Assembly: GCA_030037775.1 (NCBI GenBank)
Contig: JASHQB010000277.1
Coordinates: 1-32,383 of the forward strand
Reading direction: 5' to 3'
Length of the DNA: 32,383 nucleotides
From: Candidatus Acidiferrales bacterium
GTDB lineage: Bacteria; Acidobacteriota; Terriglobia; Acidiferrales; UBA7541
A model generated the notes under the pieces. It was not told where the DNA came from. It searched no databases and saw only the letters and a program-made list of their open reading frames with translations. This document shows, piece after piece, positions 23,731 through 32,383 of the stretch. The stretch's first letter is position 1; each line of letters starts with the position of its first letter. Both the position numbers and the translations under genes were made by a program.

Positions 23731-24779
23731 GCGGCGCTGCGAAAATAGAAGTCGGCATCCTGGGAGCGACAGGGGTGGTGGGCCAGCAATTTGTGGCGTT
23801 GCTGGCGAACCATCCCTGGTTTCGGCTGACGTGGCTCGCGGCCAGCGAGCGCTCGGCGGGAAAACGATACGGCGATTTGCCGTGGCGGCTGGCGGCTCCG
23901 TTGCCGGAAGATGCGGCCCGGCTGGAGGTGCAGTCGACGGAGGCGCGCCGCGCCCCGAAGATCGTTTTCTCGGCGCTGGACGCCAGCGTAGCGGGCGAAG
24001 TGGAGGCCGCGTTCGCGTCGGCGGGGCACATTGTGCTGAGCAATGCGCGGAATTACCGTATGGATCCGTTGGTTCCATTGCTGATTCCGGAAATCAATCC
24101 GCAACACTTGGACGCGCTTGCGCTGCAAAAAAGACAGAAAGGCTGGCGCGGCGCCGTGATCACAAATCCGAACTGCTCGACGATTTTCCTGGCGTTGGCA
24201 CTTGCGGCGTTGCGGCAGCTCGAACCTGAAAAAGTAGTGGTCACCACGCTGCAGGCGCTTTCCGGCGCGGGGCATCCGGGAGTTTCCTCGCTCGACGCGT
24301 CAGGCAACGTGATTCCATTCATCGCGGGTGAAGAGGAAAAACTCGAGAACGAAACGGCAAAAATCCTTGGGAGGTTTTGCGGCGAGAAATTCGAGCCAGC
24401 AACCCTGACGATCAGCGCGCAGACGACGCGCGTGCCCGTGGTGAATGGGCACACGGAAATGGTTTCGGTGGGTTTCCGAAATGCTGTGGCGCACGAGGAA
24501 ATACTGGTGGCATTTGAGACATTTGCGGGCAGGCCGCAAGAGCTGAATCTGCCGCATGCGCCGCGCCGCGCGATTGTTTATCTGGATGCGCCGGACCGGC
24601 CGCAGCCGCGTTTGGACGTGGAGCGCTTTGAAGGAATGGCGGTGCAGGTCGGGCGGCTGCGCGAATGCCCGGTGCTCGGCCACAAGTTCGTGCTGCTGGG
24701 ACATAACACGATTCGCGGTGCGGCGGGAGCGGCGCTGCTGAATGCCGAATTGATGCACGCCGAAGGGCTATTGAATTAG
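23727..24779 (+). CDS. asd: Aspartate-semialdehyde dehydrogenase
   Basis: A 350-residue NADP-dependent enzyme that reduces aspartyl-4-phosphate to the semialdehyde, the step directly after aspartokinase. VGILGATGVVGQQFVALL is the dinucleotide-binding P-loop. The catalytic cysteine is C150 in ITNPNCSTIFLAL, and the conserved histidine lies in VPVVNGHTEMVSV. LIPEINPQHL, ALSGAGHPGVSSLDASGNVIPFI and the C-terminal GHNTIRGAAGAALLNAEL match the archaeal/fungal-type subfamily rather than the E. coli type. Length is normal. The ATG overlaps the upstream stop by 4 nt. It is the last gene of the operon, convergent with the M14 gene and 17 nt from it. Homoserine dehydrogenase and homoserine acyltransferase are not in the window. 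Confidence 0.96.
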   Translation: MSGAAKIEVGILGATGVVGQQFVALLANHPWFRLTWLAASERSAGKRYGDLPWRLAAPLPEDAARLEVQSTEARRAPKIVFSALDASVAGEVEAAFASAGHIVLSNARNYRMDPLVPLLIPEINPQHLDALALQKRQKGWRGAVITNPNCSTIFLALALAALRQLEPEKVVVTTLQALSGAGHPGVSSLDASGNVIPFIAGEEEKLENETAKILGRFCGEKFEPATLTISAQTTRVPVVNGHTEMVSVGFRNAVAHEEILVAFETFAGRPQELNLPHAPRRAIVYLDAPDRPQPRLDVERFEGMAVQVGRLRECPVLGHKFVLLGHNTIRGAAGAALLNAELMHAEGLLN

Positions 24780-24796
24780 AGCAAGTCCGTAGCGAG

Positions 24797-27487
24797 TCAG
24801 TGCGCGCCAGGTTGGTCCGGCCGTTCGGGCTTCGGCGTTTTTTCGGGCGCGGCTGGCGCCATCGTGGGTAGCGGCGCGGTCGATTTCGGGAAAGTCGTCG
24901 GCTTAGCGAAGCCCGGCGAGTCGTAGATGGCGTTGAAAAAGAATTTGTAAGTTCCGTGAGACTGCGCGCGCCACTGCGGCTTGAATCCGAAAAGATAGAT
25001 TCGTCCGTTTCCGTACGCCACTTCGAGTGCGGCAGCTTTGCCTTCGATGCGTTCGGGATGTAACAGGTAGCCGCTGGCAAGCGGGCTGACGTCCTCGGGA
25101 TAGGAGGCGAGAACGGCGCCGCGGAAGCCGGGCCTGACCGCGAACGCCGGACCATTCTCGAACATTACATCAGGATCGCGGGGCATGCCCCAAACGCCGG
25201 GGCGCGTCGCGTCGGGGATTTCCACGCGCAGGAGAGAGCCGGAACAGTAGAATTCGTCGGGCTTGAGATTCGCGAGCACGTTGGCCACTGGCAGGCCGAA
25301 TTGGTCGATCACGAAGAGTGAGGCATTGTTGAACGCGATCAGCGTGCCGCCGCCGGCGACAAACTCCCGCAAGGATTCCACGCCGGTTTCGCCGACTCCG
25401 CCAGCATATTCGCCGGGCACCATGCCAGCGGGAAAGCCGTTCAGTATCTGATTTGGCTGCTCGTCGGGCAAAATGATGGCGTCGAATTCATCGAGGAGAT
25501 GGCTGGCCTGCATGCCGCCATTGTGAATGGTGATGGGCGCGAAACCGTAGGTCTTCAGGATCCAGCGAGTCCATCCTTCGTCGATGCTCGGAGTCCAGGA
25601 GCGGTAAAGGCCCACGCGCGGTTTTTTCGTTGTGACGACGTCCTCGGGGGCTTTCTCGACAGCGCGAATTGAGAGCGAGAAGTCGTTGGCCAGGGCGGCG
25701 GCGCGATCGTGAGTCATTCCGGTCAAGACGGCGGTTCCGACGGGCAGGCCGCTCGCGGGATCGGTAGTAAAGCTGACGTGACCGCCCGCACCGAGAATTT
25801 CATTCATGGCTCTGAAATGCGCATTGGTGCGTGGGTCAAGCAGAAAAACGGAACCTGAGCCGTCGACGCTGCCGCTCGGGGCGGTAAACTGTTCGAGCAG
25901 TTTTAAGTTGGCACGCTGGTCGGACGCTACAGGCTGCAGAACCGCATCGGCGTTGACGCCCATCTGCATGGGAAGGGTCCAGCCGGCGACATCATATGGC
26001 CTGATGGGCGTGCCGTTCTCGCGCAAGTCGGGATATTTTTGTGGCTCGAAGAGCTCTTTGACGAGTCCGGCGAAGGGCTGGTCCATGAGAATCACCCATG
26101 AGCCGGCAGGATAATTTCGCCCATTGGCCGCGAAGGGCTGCGTGGCCTGATGCACTTCGATTCCATTGATCATTAACTTCTGGACCAGCGTGGTGGCTTC
26201 GGGAAGGTCACGCTGCTCGGTGGAAATGACGTAAGCGTACGGCGGATTGTTGGTAAAGCGAGCGATATTGTCGCGGCCGGCCTGATATTTGTTGTAGAGC
26301 AACTGCTCGGGATACTTCGCGGCGGTATCGAGCACCGACATGGAAGCGCCAACCATGTAGCGCACCGCGTCTCCCAGGCGCCACCATCCGCCGGCCCACG
26401 GGCTGCTGTAGAAAACCTGCGAATCGAGCGAGCGAAAATCTTGCGGAAAATCGCGCACGGTGTAGAAATGTGGCGTGGCGTATTCGTAGAGCGCGGTTTC
26501 CGTGAAAAACGAAATGGAATTGCGGAAGATGCCGGTGAAGTCCTGAAAGCCGGGATACCAGTTGTCGAAGCCGACGCGATTGATGGCGCCGGGCATGTCG
26601 TGCTCGTCGAGATAAGCGGCCATGTCGATGCCAAGAGCGTTCAGCCAGCGCATCAGGATGGGCTGAATGTTCGAGGAGATCGGTTCAACAAACGGCGGAA
26701 TGAAAATGCGCGCGGGGAACGGCGCGGTTTGGTGCTGCGTATAGAAAATCTCGGGGTTCCAGACGAGTTCCTGTCGCGTGACTTCCTGCGACTCAAGCAT
26801 GTTGTTCATGTAGCCGTCGCGGTTGTTATCGTGGCCGACGTATTCCTGATAGAGATCGGGCAGCGGGCTGACTTCATAAGGCGTACCGAGATTTTTGCGA
26901 TACCAGGCGACGACTTCGTTCTGACCGTCCGGATTCAGCGTGGGCCAAAGGACGAAAATCACATTGTGAAGGATGGCGTCGATTTCCGGATCGTTCTGAG
27001 CGGAGAGCAATTTGTAGGCGAGGATAATGGAGTGCTGGGCGCCGGCGACTTCGCTGGAATGCATGCCGCCGTCGATGTGGACGAAAATCTTGCCTTCGCG
27101 CGCCAGAGCGTGCGCAGCGGAATCGTCGAGGCCGCGCGCCCAGGTGAGACGCCGGTTGATGTCCGTGTATTTGTCCAGTTCCGCCAGATTCTCCGGCGAA
27201 GAAATAATGGCGATTTCCCAGTCGAGGCCGCGCGTGGTTTTGCCGACGTTGATGATTTTGATCCGATTGGAACTCTGCGCGAGCTTTTGGAAATAGGCGC
27301 GGGATTCGTCGTAATTCGCTAGATAGAAGTCGTCGCCGGGGGTATGGCCGAGGACGGAGGCCGGAGTGGGAATCGTGGGTGAGGCCGTGGCCGCGTCTTG
27401 CGTTTGCGGAGCGGCGATCGACGGGCACAGGCAGCAAGCGAACGCCGCCAAGGCGAAAGCTGAGAGAGTTCGTTTTATGTATCGCAT
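24797..27487 (-). CDS. Exported M14-family zinc carboxypeptidase-like protein
   Basis: An 896-residue exported metallopeptidase. From the ATG at 27487 it has a signal peptide (MRYIKRTLSAFALAAFACCLCPSIA). The M14 domain covers ~45-400. Zinc ligands are H143 and E146 in GGMHSSEVAG and probably H252 in FYTQHQTAPF; the catalytic glutamate is E330 in SFFTETALYE. The WPTLNPDGQ and HDNNRDGY segments are also typical. After a long middle part, the C-terminal third (KPRVGLYRSW... FDAIILPDEQP... GGGTLIAFNNAS) resembles a class I glutamine-amidotransferase-like fold, probably without catalysis. The tail is Pro/Lys-rich. The frame is open back to 27667, but that part is Arg/His-rich and overlaps the DUF481 gene. 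It lies 62 nt downstream of that gene on the same strand. Confidence 0.88.
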   Translation of the reverse strand: MRYIKRTLSAFALAAFACCLCPSIAAPQTQDAATASPTIPTPASVLGHTPGDDFYLANYDESRAYFQKLAQSSNRIKIINVGKTTRGLDWEIAIISSPENLAELDKYTDINRRLTWARGLDDSAAHALAREGKIFVHIDGGMHSSEVAGAQHSIILAYKLLSAQNDPEIDAILHNVIFVLWPTLNPDGQNEVVAWYRKNLGTPYEVSPLPDLYQEYVGHDNNRDGYMNNMLESQEVTRQELVWNPEIFYTQHQTAPFPARIFIPPFVEPISSNIQPILMRWLNALGIDMAAYLDEHDMPGAINRVGFDNWYPGFQDFTGIFRNSISFFTETALYEYATPHFYTVRDFPQDFRSLDSQVFYSSPWAGGWWRLGDAVRYMVGASMSVLDTAAKYPEQLLYNKYQAGRDNIARFTNNPPYAYVISTEQRDLPEATTLVQKLMINGIEVHQATQPFAANGRNYPAGSWVILMDQPFAGLVKELFEPQKYPDLRENGTPIRPYDVAGWTLPMQMGVNADAVLQPVASDQRANLKLLEQFTAPSGSVDGSGSVFLLDPRTNAHFRAMNEILGAGGHVSFTTDPASGLPVGTAVLTGMTHDRAAALANDFSLSIRAVEKAPEDVVTTKKPRVGLYRSWTPSIDEGWTRWILKTYGFAPITIHNGGMQASHLLDEFDAIILPDEQPNQILNGFPAGMVPGEYAGGVGETGVESLREFVAGGGTLIAFNNASLFVIDQFGLPVANVLANLKPDEFYCSGSLLRVEIPDATRPGVWGMPRDPDVMFENGPAFAVRPGFRGAVLASYPEDVSPLASGYLLHPERIEGKAAALEVAYGNGRIYLFGFKPQWRAQSHGTYKFFFNAIYDSPGFAKPTTFPKSTAPLPTMAPAAPEKTPKPERPDQPGAH

Positions 27488-27549
27488 GAGGCGCACTCTA
27501 GCGATTTGGAACAGGAATGTAAAGATGCGCGAAACGTGGGCAGCCAGCG

Positions 27550-28641
27550 TCAGTGAGCGAAGGCGATGTTGAATCCGGTCGACAGAACGACGTCGTTGGG
27601 CACAGTGCCGGCAATGGGCGGATTGGCAACATAGTTGTCGGTCAGCGTGGTCTGCCAGCCAAGCCACTTATTGATCTTGGTCACCACGGACGTATTCAGA
27701 TCAAAGCTGTACTGGTTTATTCGAGTCAGTGTCGGATAAATGATGAAACTCTCGGTTAAAACGGTGCTTGCGCCGAATTTGTGCATGAGCGTTTCGCCGG
27801 CTGTGACGCCGGGGAGATTTCTGTCGATGCTGACGGCTCCCATCGTGGCCGAAGCGCCGCTGCTGTAAGACGCGCGAGTGTAGTTGAAGCCCAAATTGAG
27901 ATCGAGGGTCGTCTGGGGTGTATCGATCGCATGCCAGCCCAAGCCGCCTGAATAAATCCCCTGCAGATTCAGGTCTTCCAGCGCGTCGTGGGTAAAGGCG
28001 CCGCTTGCGAATACAAACACTTGCTTGGTGATGTTCTTGTTGTACGCAACAGCCCCCAAAATCTCGTCCGCGGTCACGCCGCCTGGCGTCCCGCTCGTTG
28101 AGGTGCCGCTCGTCGCGTAAATGGAGGAGACGGAGAGTTTGAATTCGTCGGAAAGAGTTTTTCGGTCGCCGGTGAACGCGGTGTTGAAGGTAGTGGTGTC
28201 ACTATTGCCGCGGGCGAGCGCGAGGCCGATGTTCAGGCCGCCAGTCCAATCGTCGATAAAACGGGGATGGAGGCTTTTCTCATAAGCCTGTTGGTCCTGC
28301 TCGGAGCGGACGATAGTGATTTTTGCGAGAGGTATGTGGACGTCGCCCGCTGTTGCCGTGTGCACAATGAGGTCCGTCCCGTCGGAAGCGACTGTACCGC
28401 TGATGGTCTTTTTGTCGGGCGTGGCCACGTACAGCGGCTTGTCGGAAGTCAGCGCCTGCACCGCGGTCCACTTTATTTTGATCTCGCCTGCTGCGTCCGT
28501 CTTCAAGGTGATTTCCTGGTTATCCATCGCCGTGATTGTTCCGGTCAGATGGTCGCCATTCTTAAGAGTCAGGGAGTCCGCGAAAGCGGCCTGTGCGACG
28601 AAAAGGGCAAAGGTGATCGCTAAAGAATACAAAAACCTCAT
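27550..28641 (-). CDS. DUF481-family outer-membrane protein
   Basis: A 363-residue exported protein. The signal peptide is MRFLYSLAITFALFVAQAAFA. Residues ~22-120 hold small beta repeats (LTLKNGDHLTGTITAMDNQEITLKT, DKKTISGTVASDGTDLIVHT) that recur before DUF481 barrels. From ~130 the DUF481 barrel (PF04338) starts: WTGGLNIGLALARGNSDTTTFN..., with alternating aromatic/polar strands such as TTLDLNLGFNYTRASYS, ending NDVVLSTGFNIAFAH. The function of DUF481 proteins is unknown; they are predicted to be salt- or stress-related beta-barrels. GGAGGAACA directly precedes the ATG. It may share a transcript with the M14 peptidase gene 62 nt downstream, and follows the aldo/keto reductase gene after 150 nt. 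Confidence 0.9.
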   Translation of the reverse strand: MRFLYSLAITFALFVAQAAFADSLTLKNGDHLTGTITAMDNQEITLKTDAAGEIKIKWTAVQALTSDKPLYVATPDKKTISGTVASDGTDLIVHTATAGDVHIPLAKITIVRSEQDQQAYEKSLHPRFIDDWTGGLNIGLALARGNSDTTTFNTAFTGDRKTLSDEFKLSVSSIYATSGTSTSGTPGGVTADEILGAVAYNKNITKQVFVFASGAFTHDALEDLNLQGIYSGGLGWHAIDTPQTTLDLNLGFNYTRASYSSGASATMGAVSIDRNLPGVTAGETLMHKFGASTVLTESFIIYPTLTRINQYSFDLNTSVVTKINKWLGWQTTLTDNYVANPPIAGTVPNDVVLSTGFNIAFAH

Positions 28642-28791
28642 TGTTCCTCCGATGGGAATGGGGGCTTCAAAAGTCTAGCAAGAATCGAGAAAATCGAGAA
28701 GCCACCGGGCTCCGGGCGATTCGTAGCAAACGGCAATTGCGAGCCGGTCGCGCCGGACGGGCTTTCGATTGACCGCCGTTCCGGCCAAAAT

Positions 28792-29847
28792 TCACGCTTT
28801 CGCTCTGCGTGAAGTGTCGGGCGCGCTCTGTGGCGCGGAAGCGGACGGCCGGGTCGGGCCGGCGCCTGCGCCGGTCCGCTCGAGCGCTGCGGCGATTTCG
28901 TCCAGGTCCGCGGAAGTCAGTTGGAGAGTCGCGGCGCGAATCCAGCCGTCGATTTGCTCCGGCGAACGCGCTCCGACGATCGCGCCAGTGACCCCGGGCC
29001 ACTCGATGGTCCACGCCACCGCGACCTCCGATACCGAGGTGTGGTGCCGCTGGGCAATCGGGCGCAGCGCGTCGCGCAGACTGAGGTTCTTGCCCAGTTT
29101 AGGCTGCTGAAACTCTTCTCCGCGCCTGCGCCAATCGTCCTTGGACATTTTCGCGACACGCTCGGCGGAGAACGACTCCGTGAGCAGTCCGGATTGCATC
29201 GGGCTGTAACAAATAACGCCGGTCTCATGCTGGGCGCACCAGGGAATTTCTTTCGCGGTGACTTCGCGGCGAATCAACGAAAAGGGCGGTTGCAGAGAAG
29301 CGACGTGATGGATGGGCTCGCAGCGTTCCAGGAGTGCGACATTGAAGTTACAGACGCCTCCGACGCGCACTTTCCCTTCGCTGATGAGCTCCGACATAGT
29401 GGCCCAAGAACCTTCGATGGGTGTACCGGCTTCGTCGGGCCAGTGGAATTGGTAAAGATCGATGCGCTCGACGCCGAGGCGGCGCAGCGAGGCCTCGCAT
29501 TCGCGGCGAATGGATTCAGGTGCCAAGATTCGCTTGCCAGGCACCATGCGATTGGCATCGTCCCAGACCACGCCGCATTTTGTGAAAACCAGAGGACGCT
29601 CAGACGGCGAGAGTTCATGCAGGAACTTGCCGACGACCTCTTCCGAATGGCCGAGGCCGTAGACGGCGGCGGTGTCGAACCAGTTTATCCCCAGCTCGAT
29701 GGCATGGTGCATGGTTTTGAGCGATTGCGCGTCGTCCTGCGGGCCCCACGAAAAGGCCCAGTCGCCGCCGCCGATCGCCCATGTGCCAAGACCAACGGTC
29801 GTGATCTCGAAGCTGCTTGAACCCAGGTTGCGCTTAGGCAGATTCAT
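28792..29847 (-). CDS. Aldo/keto reductase
   Basis: A 351-residue NADPH-dependent oxidoreductase with a TIM barrel. The catalytic tetrad is visible: D58 and Y63 (NWFDTAAVYG), K90 (VFTKCG) and H135 (YQFHWPD). The cofactor end of the barrel has GVTGAIVGARSPEQIDGW. RNLGSSSFEITTVGLGTWAIGG at the N-terminus is the AKR signature of the oxidoreductase-like (AKR11/12/13) groups. The C-terminal ~25 residues are low-complexity Ala/Pro/Ser. The substrate is unknown. The ATG has GAGGTGAG just upstream. It is divergent from the BNR-repeat gene, with about 220 nt between starts. It probably has its own promoter there. Confidence 0.93.
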   Translation of the reverse strand: MNLPKRNLGSSSFEITTVGLGTWAIGGGDWAFSWGPQDDAQSLKTMHHAIELGINWFDTAAVYGLGHSEEVVGKFLHELSPSERPLVFTKCGVVWDDANRMVPGKRILAPESIRRECEASLRRLGVERIDLYQFHWPDEAGTPIEGSWATMSELISEGKVRVGGVCNFNVALLERCEPIHHVASLQPPFSLIRREVTAKEIPWCAQHETGVICYSPMQSGLLTESFSAERVAKMSKDDWRRRGEEFQQPKLGKNLSLRDALRPIAQRHHTSVSEVAVAWTIEWPGVTGAIVGARSPEQIDGWIRAATLQLTSADLDEIAAALERTGAGAGPTRPSASAPQSAPDTSRRAKA

Positions 29848-30018
29848 GACTCACCTCGCCTCGTTTCATCGCATGTCTATACGATTCATTCTAGACGCGG
29901 CGGTCGCAGTTTTGAAGGATAAACGGGTGCGGGGCCGCTTCTGTCCATTTGCGCACCATCTGTCTTACGCGAAACCACAGCGGTTTGTGTTGCGTCCTGT
30001 AACCGGCGAATGCTTCGC

Positions 30019-30029
30019 TGGTATATACT
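30019..30029 (+). promoter_or_regulatory. Possible extended -10 promoter of the BNR-repeat gene
   Basis: TGG followed by TATATA/TATACT (30022-30029) makes an extended -10 about 42 nt before the GTG start. No good -35 is present upstream. Confidence 0.35.
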
Positions 30030-30070
30030 CGCACTTCTTTCTGTCGAATAATTCCGAGGAGAAACTGACC

Positions 30071-32383
30071 GTGACACATCGCAGCCGCATTGCCCTTTTG
30101 TTCGGCACCGCCTTCCTCCTGCTGGTGACGCTCGCACTTATGTTTTCAAAATCGCTGTTCGCGCAACAAATGGACCCAAGCCTTTTTGGCGGCATGCATT
30201 GGCGCATGATTGGGCCGTTTCGCAGCGGGCGCGCGGTGGCGGTGACGGGCGTGCCGGGCCAACCAGACGTGTTCTATTTTGGCGCGGTGGGCGGCGGCGT
30301 GTGGAAAACGACGGATGCCGGCCGCGTGTGGGAGCCCGTATTTGACGCGGAAAAGATTGCGTCCATCGGAGCGATTGCCGTCGCGCCTTCGGATACTAAT
30401 GTGGTTTACGTCGGTTCCGGCGAGCCCGATATGCGCTCGGATATTTCGTACGGCAATGGAATGTACAAGTCCACCGATGCCGGCAAAGCGTGGACGCACA
30501 TCGGGCTCGAAGACACGCGGCAAATCGCAACGGTTCTGGTTGACCCCCACGATGCGAACCGCGTTTTCGTCGCGGCGCTTGGTCATTCCTACGGGCCGAA
30601 CGCAGAGCGCGGCGTGTTTCGCTCGACCGACGGCGGCGTGACTTGGAAGAAGATTCTGTTCAAGGACGAAAACACCGGCGCGATTGACATCGCGTTCGAC
30701 CCGCAGAATTCGAGCACGATTTACGCGGCGCTGTGGCAGACGCGGCGGCCGCCCTGGAACGTCTATCCGCCGTCGAACGGGCCCGGCAGCGGGCTCTACA
30801 AATCCACGGACGGCGGGGACAACTGGACACAATTGACCAGTGGTTTGCCCACCGAAGGCCTTGGCCGCATCGGCATTGCGGTGGCGCCGACGGATTCCAA
30901 CCGCGTCTACGCACTTGTCGACGCAAAAAGTGGTGGAGTGTACCGTTCGGACGATGCGGGGCAAACCTGGCGGCTGGACGACAACGAATCACGAATTTGG
31001 GGCCGCGGATGGTATTTCGGCGGCATCACCATCGACCCGAAGGATGCGGACATCGTCTACGTGATGAATACTTCGACGTATCGTTCCACCGACGGCGGCG
31101 CGAGCTTCACGGCGATCAAAGGCGCGCCGGGTGGCGACGATTACCATACGCTTTGGATCGAGCCGGATGATCCGAACCGGATGATTCTAGGCTGCGACCA
31201 GGGCGTGATTATCAGCGTGGACGACGCGAAGACCTGGAGCTCCTGGTACAACCAGCCCATCGGGCAGTTCTACCATGTGGAAACTGACAACCGCTTTCCC
31301 TACTGGGTTTATGGGGCGCAGCAGGATAGCGGCGCCGCCGGTACGACCAGCCACAGCCGCCACCGCGGCATCACCGCTCGCGATTGGCTGCCGATTACCG
31401 TTGGCGGAGAGAACGGATACATCGCCGCGGATCCATTGCACGAAGGGATTTTGTTTGGCGGGACGGTGACGCGCTACAACATCTTCACCGGCGCTAGCCA
31501 GGACGTCACGCCGTCGCTTGCGCATCCGGGAGACTATCGGCACACGTGGACCCAGCCGCTGGTTTTCTCGCCGGCGGATCCACACGCGCTCTACTTCGGC
31601 ACGCAAGTTCTTTTCAAGACCACGGACGGTGGCCAAAGCTGGCAAATCATCAGCCCGGACTTGTCGCGGGAGAATCCAGGTACGCCTCCGAATCTGGATC
31701 CGACAACGGCGAACGACATCGATGGTGGCGGCCGCCATGGACTCATCTACACTATTTCGCCGTCCCCGGTGAATAAGGACCTGATTTGGACTGGCAGTGA
31801 TGATGGCAGCATCCACGTTACCAGTGATGGCGGACAGAATTGGCAGGACGTTACGCCGCCGGCGCTGACCCCGTGGAGCAAAGTGACATTCATCGACGCT
31901 TCGCACTATGACGCCAATGAGGCGTTCGCGGCGATCGACCGCCATCGTCTCGACGACCTGAAACCGTACATTTACGTCACGCGCGACGGCGGCAAGAGCT
32001 GGCAGGACATTTCCTCGGGAATTCCGGTTGGCAGTTATGTGAACGTGATTCGGGAAGACCCGGTCCGGCGCGGGCTTCTCTACGCGGGAACGGAAACGGG
32101 CGTGTTCGTATCGTTCGACGATGGAGCGCAATGGCAGCCGCTGCAGTTGAACATGCCGACGGTTCCGGTGCGGGACATCAAGATTCACGATGCCGACCTT
32201 GTCGTGGCCACGCACGGGCGGGCATTTTGGATTTTGGACGATGTCACCCCGCTGCGGCAGGCCTCTACCGAAGTCGCAAATTCGTCTGCGTATCTGTTCA
32301 AGCCGGAAACAGCGTGGCGCGTGCGTCCGGGCTCGGACGAAGGCACGCCGCTGCCCGCGGAAGTTGCCGCCGGAGAAAACCCT
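30071..32383 (+). CDS. Secreted BNR/Asp-box (sortilin VPS10-like) repeat protein, 3'-truncated
   Basis: The frame from the GTG at 30071 runs open for 771 codons to the window edge. AGGAGA precedes the GTG by about 9 nt. The N-terminus (MTHRSRIALLFGTAFLLLVTLALMFSKSLFAQQ) is a signal peptide. The mature protein starts MDPSLFGGMHWRMIGPFRSGRAVAVTGVPG, the characteristic opening of VPS10/sortilin-like 'glycosyl hydrolase' proteins abundant in Acidobacteriota. About eleven Asp-box turns follow, such as KTTDAGRVW, STDGGVTW, SDDAGQTW, TTDGGQSW and TRDGGKSW, forming one or two seven- to ten-bladed beta-propellers. VVATHGRAFWILDD near the end of the window marks the end of the propeller. Despite the common label, no glycosidase catalytic residues are evident. 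It is probably a surface or periplasmic binding protein. Confidence 0.92.
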   Translation, partial: MTHRSRIALLFGTAFLLLVTLALMFSKSLFAQQMDPSLFGGMHWRMIGPFRSGRAVAVTGVPGQPDVFYFGAVGGGVWKTTDAGRVWEPVFDAEKIASIGAIAVAPSDTNVVYVGSGEPDMRSDISYGNGMYKSTDAGKAWTHIGLEDTRQIATVLVDPHDANRVFVAALGHSYGPNAERGVFRSTDGGVTWKKILFKDENTGAIDIAFDPQNSSTIYAALWQTRRPPWNVYPPSNGPGSGLYKSTDGGDNWTQLTSGLPTEGLGRIGIAVAPTDSNRVYALVDAKSGGVYRSDDAGQTWRLDDNESRIWGRGWYFGGITIDPKDADIVYVMNTSTYRSTDGGASFTAIKGAPGGDDYHTLWIEPDDPNRMILGCDQGVIISVDDAKTWSSWYNQPIGQFYHVETDNRFPYWVYGAQQDSGAAGTTSHSRHRGITARDWLPITVGGENGYIAADPLHEGILFGGTVTRYNIFTGASQDVTPSLAHPGDYRHTWTQPLVFSPADPHALYFGTQVLFKTTDGGQSWQIISPDLSRENPGTPPNLDPTTANDIDGGGRHGLIYTISPSPVNKDLIWTGSDDGSIHVTSDGGQNWQDVTPPALTPWSKVTFIDASHYDANEAFAAIDRHRLDDLKPYIYVTRDGGKSWQDISSGIPVGSYVNVIREDPVRRGLLYAGTETGVFVSFDDGAQWQPLQLNMPTVPVRDIKIHDADLVVATHGRAFWILDDVTPLRQASTEVANSSAYLFKPETAWRVRPGSDEGTPLPAEVAAGENP

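Noticed and set aside
26441-27322. Plus-strand 293-codon frame opposite the M14 gene
   Set aside because: It is an antisense shadow; the minus strand has zinc-site motifs and a signal peptide.
31187-32215. Minus-strand 342-codon frame opposite the BNR-repeat gene
   Set aside because: It is Arg/Val-rich antisense text. The plus strand carries regular Asp-box repeats throughout.
1-32383. CRISPR arrays, insertion sequences, known defence systems
   Set aside because: No regularly spaced repeats, transposase motifs, terminal inverted repeats around an ORF, or recognisable nuclease/helicase defence genes were found on either strand.

Overview
The window looks like a chromosomal segment of an Acidobacteriota bacterium. 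This is inferred from gene types, not from a database match. It has a PadR regulator overlapping a duplicated ADOP-type (MacB/FtsX) permease with no ATPase, a carboxypeptidase-regulatory-domain TonB-dependent receptor, a BNR/sortilin-like secreted protein, a tannase-family esterase and many other exported hydrolases. The DNA is GC-rich, and most starts have clear Shine-Dalgarno (SD) sequences.

Layout. 1-4.7 kb (+): 3' part of a YncE-like/phosphoesterase protein, an exported S15/CocE-type hydrolase and a small YbjQ-family protein. 4.9-8.0 kb (+): PadR regulator and ADOP permease with a 4-nt overlap, behind a strong promoter that contains an inverted repeat (likely operator). 8.2-9.6 kb (+): secreted protein with an internal duplication. 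9.6-11.3 kb (-): tannase/feruloyl esterase family protein and tRNA-Val(GAC). 11.5-16.4 kb (+): Tat-exported class V aminotransferase and a TonB-dependent receptor ending in a strong terminator. 16.6-17.9 kb: a small membrane protein (-) and a DUF1579-like lipoprotein (+). 17.9-21.2 kb: an accessory-looking stretch with a PEP-CTERM gene remnant, two very small ORFs, an HTH/coiled-coil protein and an exported protein of unknown function. A 16-bp exact direct repeat lies at both ends of this stretch. 21.3-24.8 kb (+): a SAM-I riboswitch leads an aspartokinase without ACT domains, a cystathionine gamma-synthase-type enzyme and aspartate-semialdehyde dehydrogenase. 24.8-29.8 kb (-): M14 carboxypeptidase-like protein, DUF481 outer-membrane protein and aldo/keto reductase. 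30.07 kb to the end (+): BNR-repeat protein cut by the window edge.

How the genes work together. The clearest functional unit is the methionine-branch operon. The riboswitch should reduce expression of the first two aspartate-pathway enzymes and a transsulfuration enzyme when SAM is abundant. Because the kinase lacks the usual ACT feedback domains, RNA-level control may replace allosteric control there. The PadR-permease pair is probably autoregulated. The other genes are mostly envelope or periplasmic functions (peptide and ester hydrolysis, outer-membrane uptake) without an obvious shared pathway. I found no CRISPR array, transposase, integrase or complete defence system. The least explained part is 17.9-21.2 kb.
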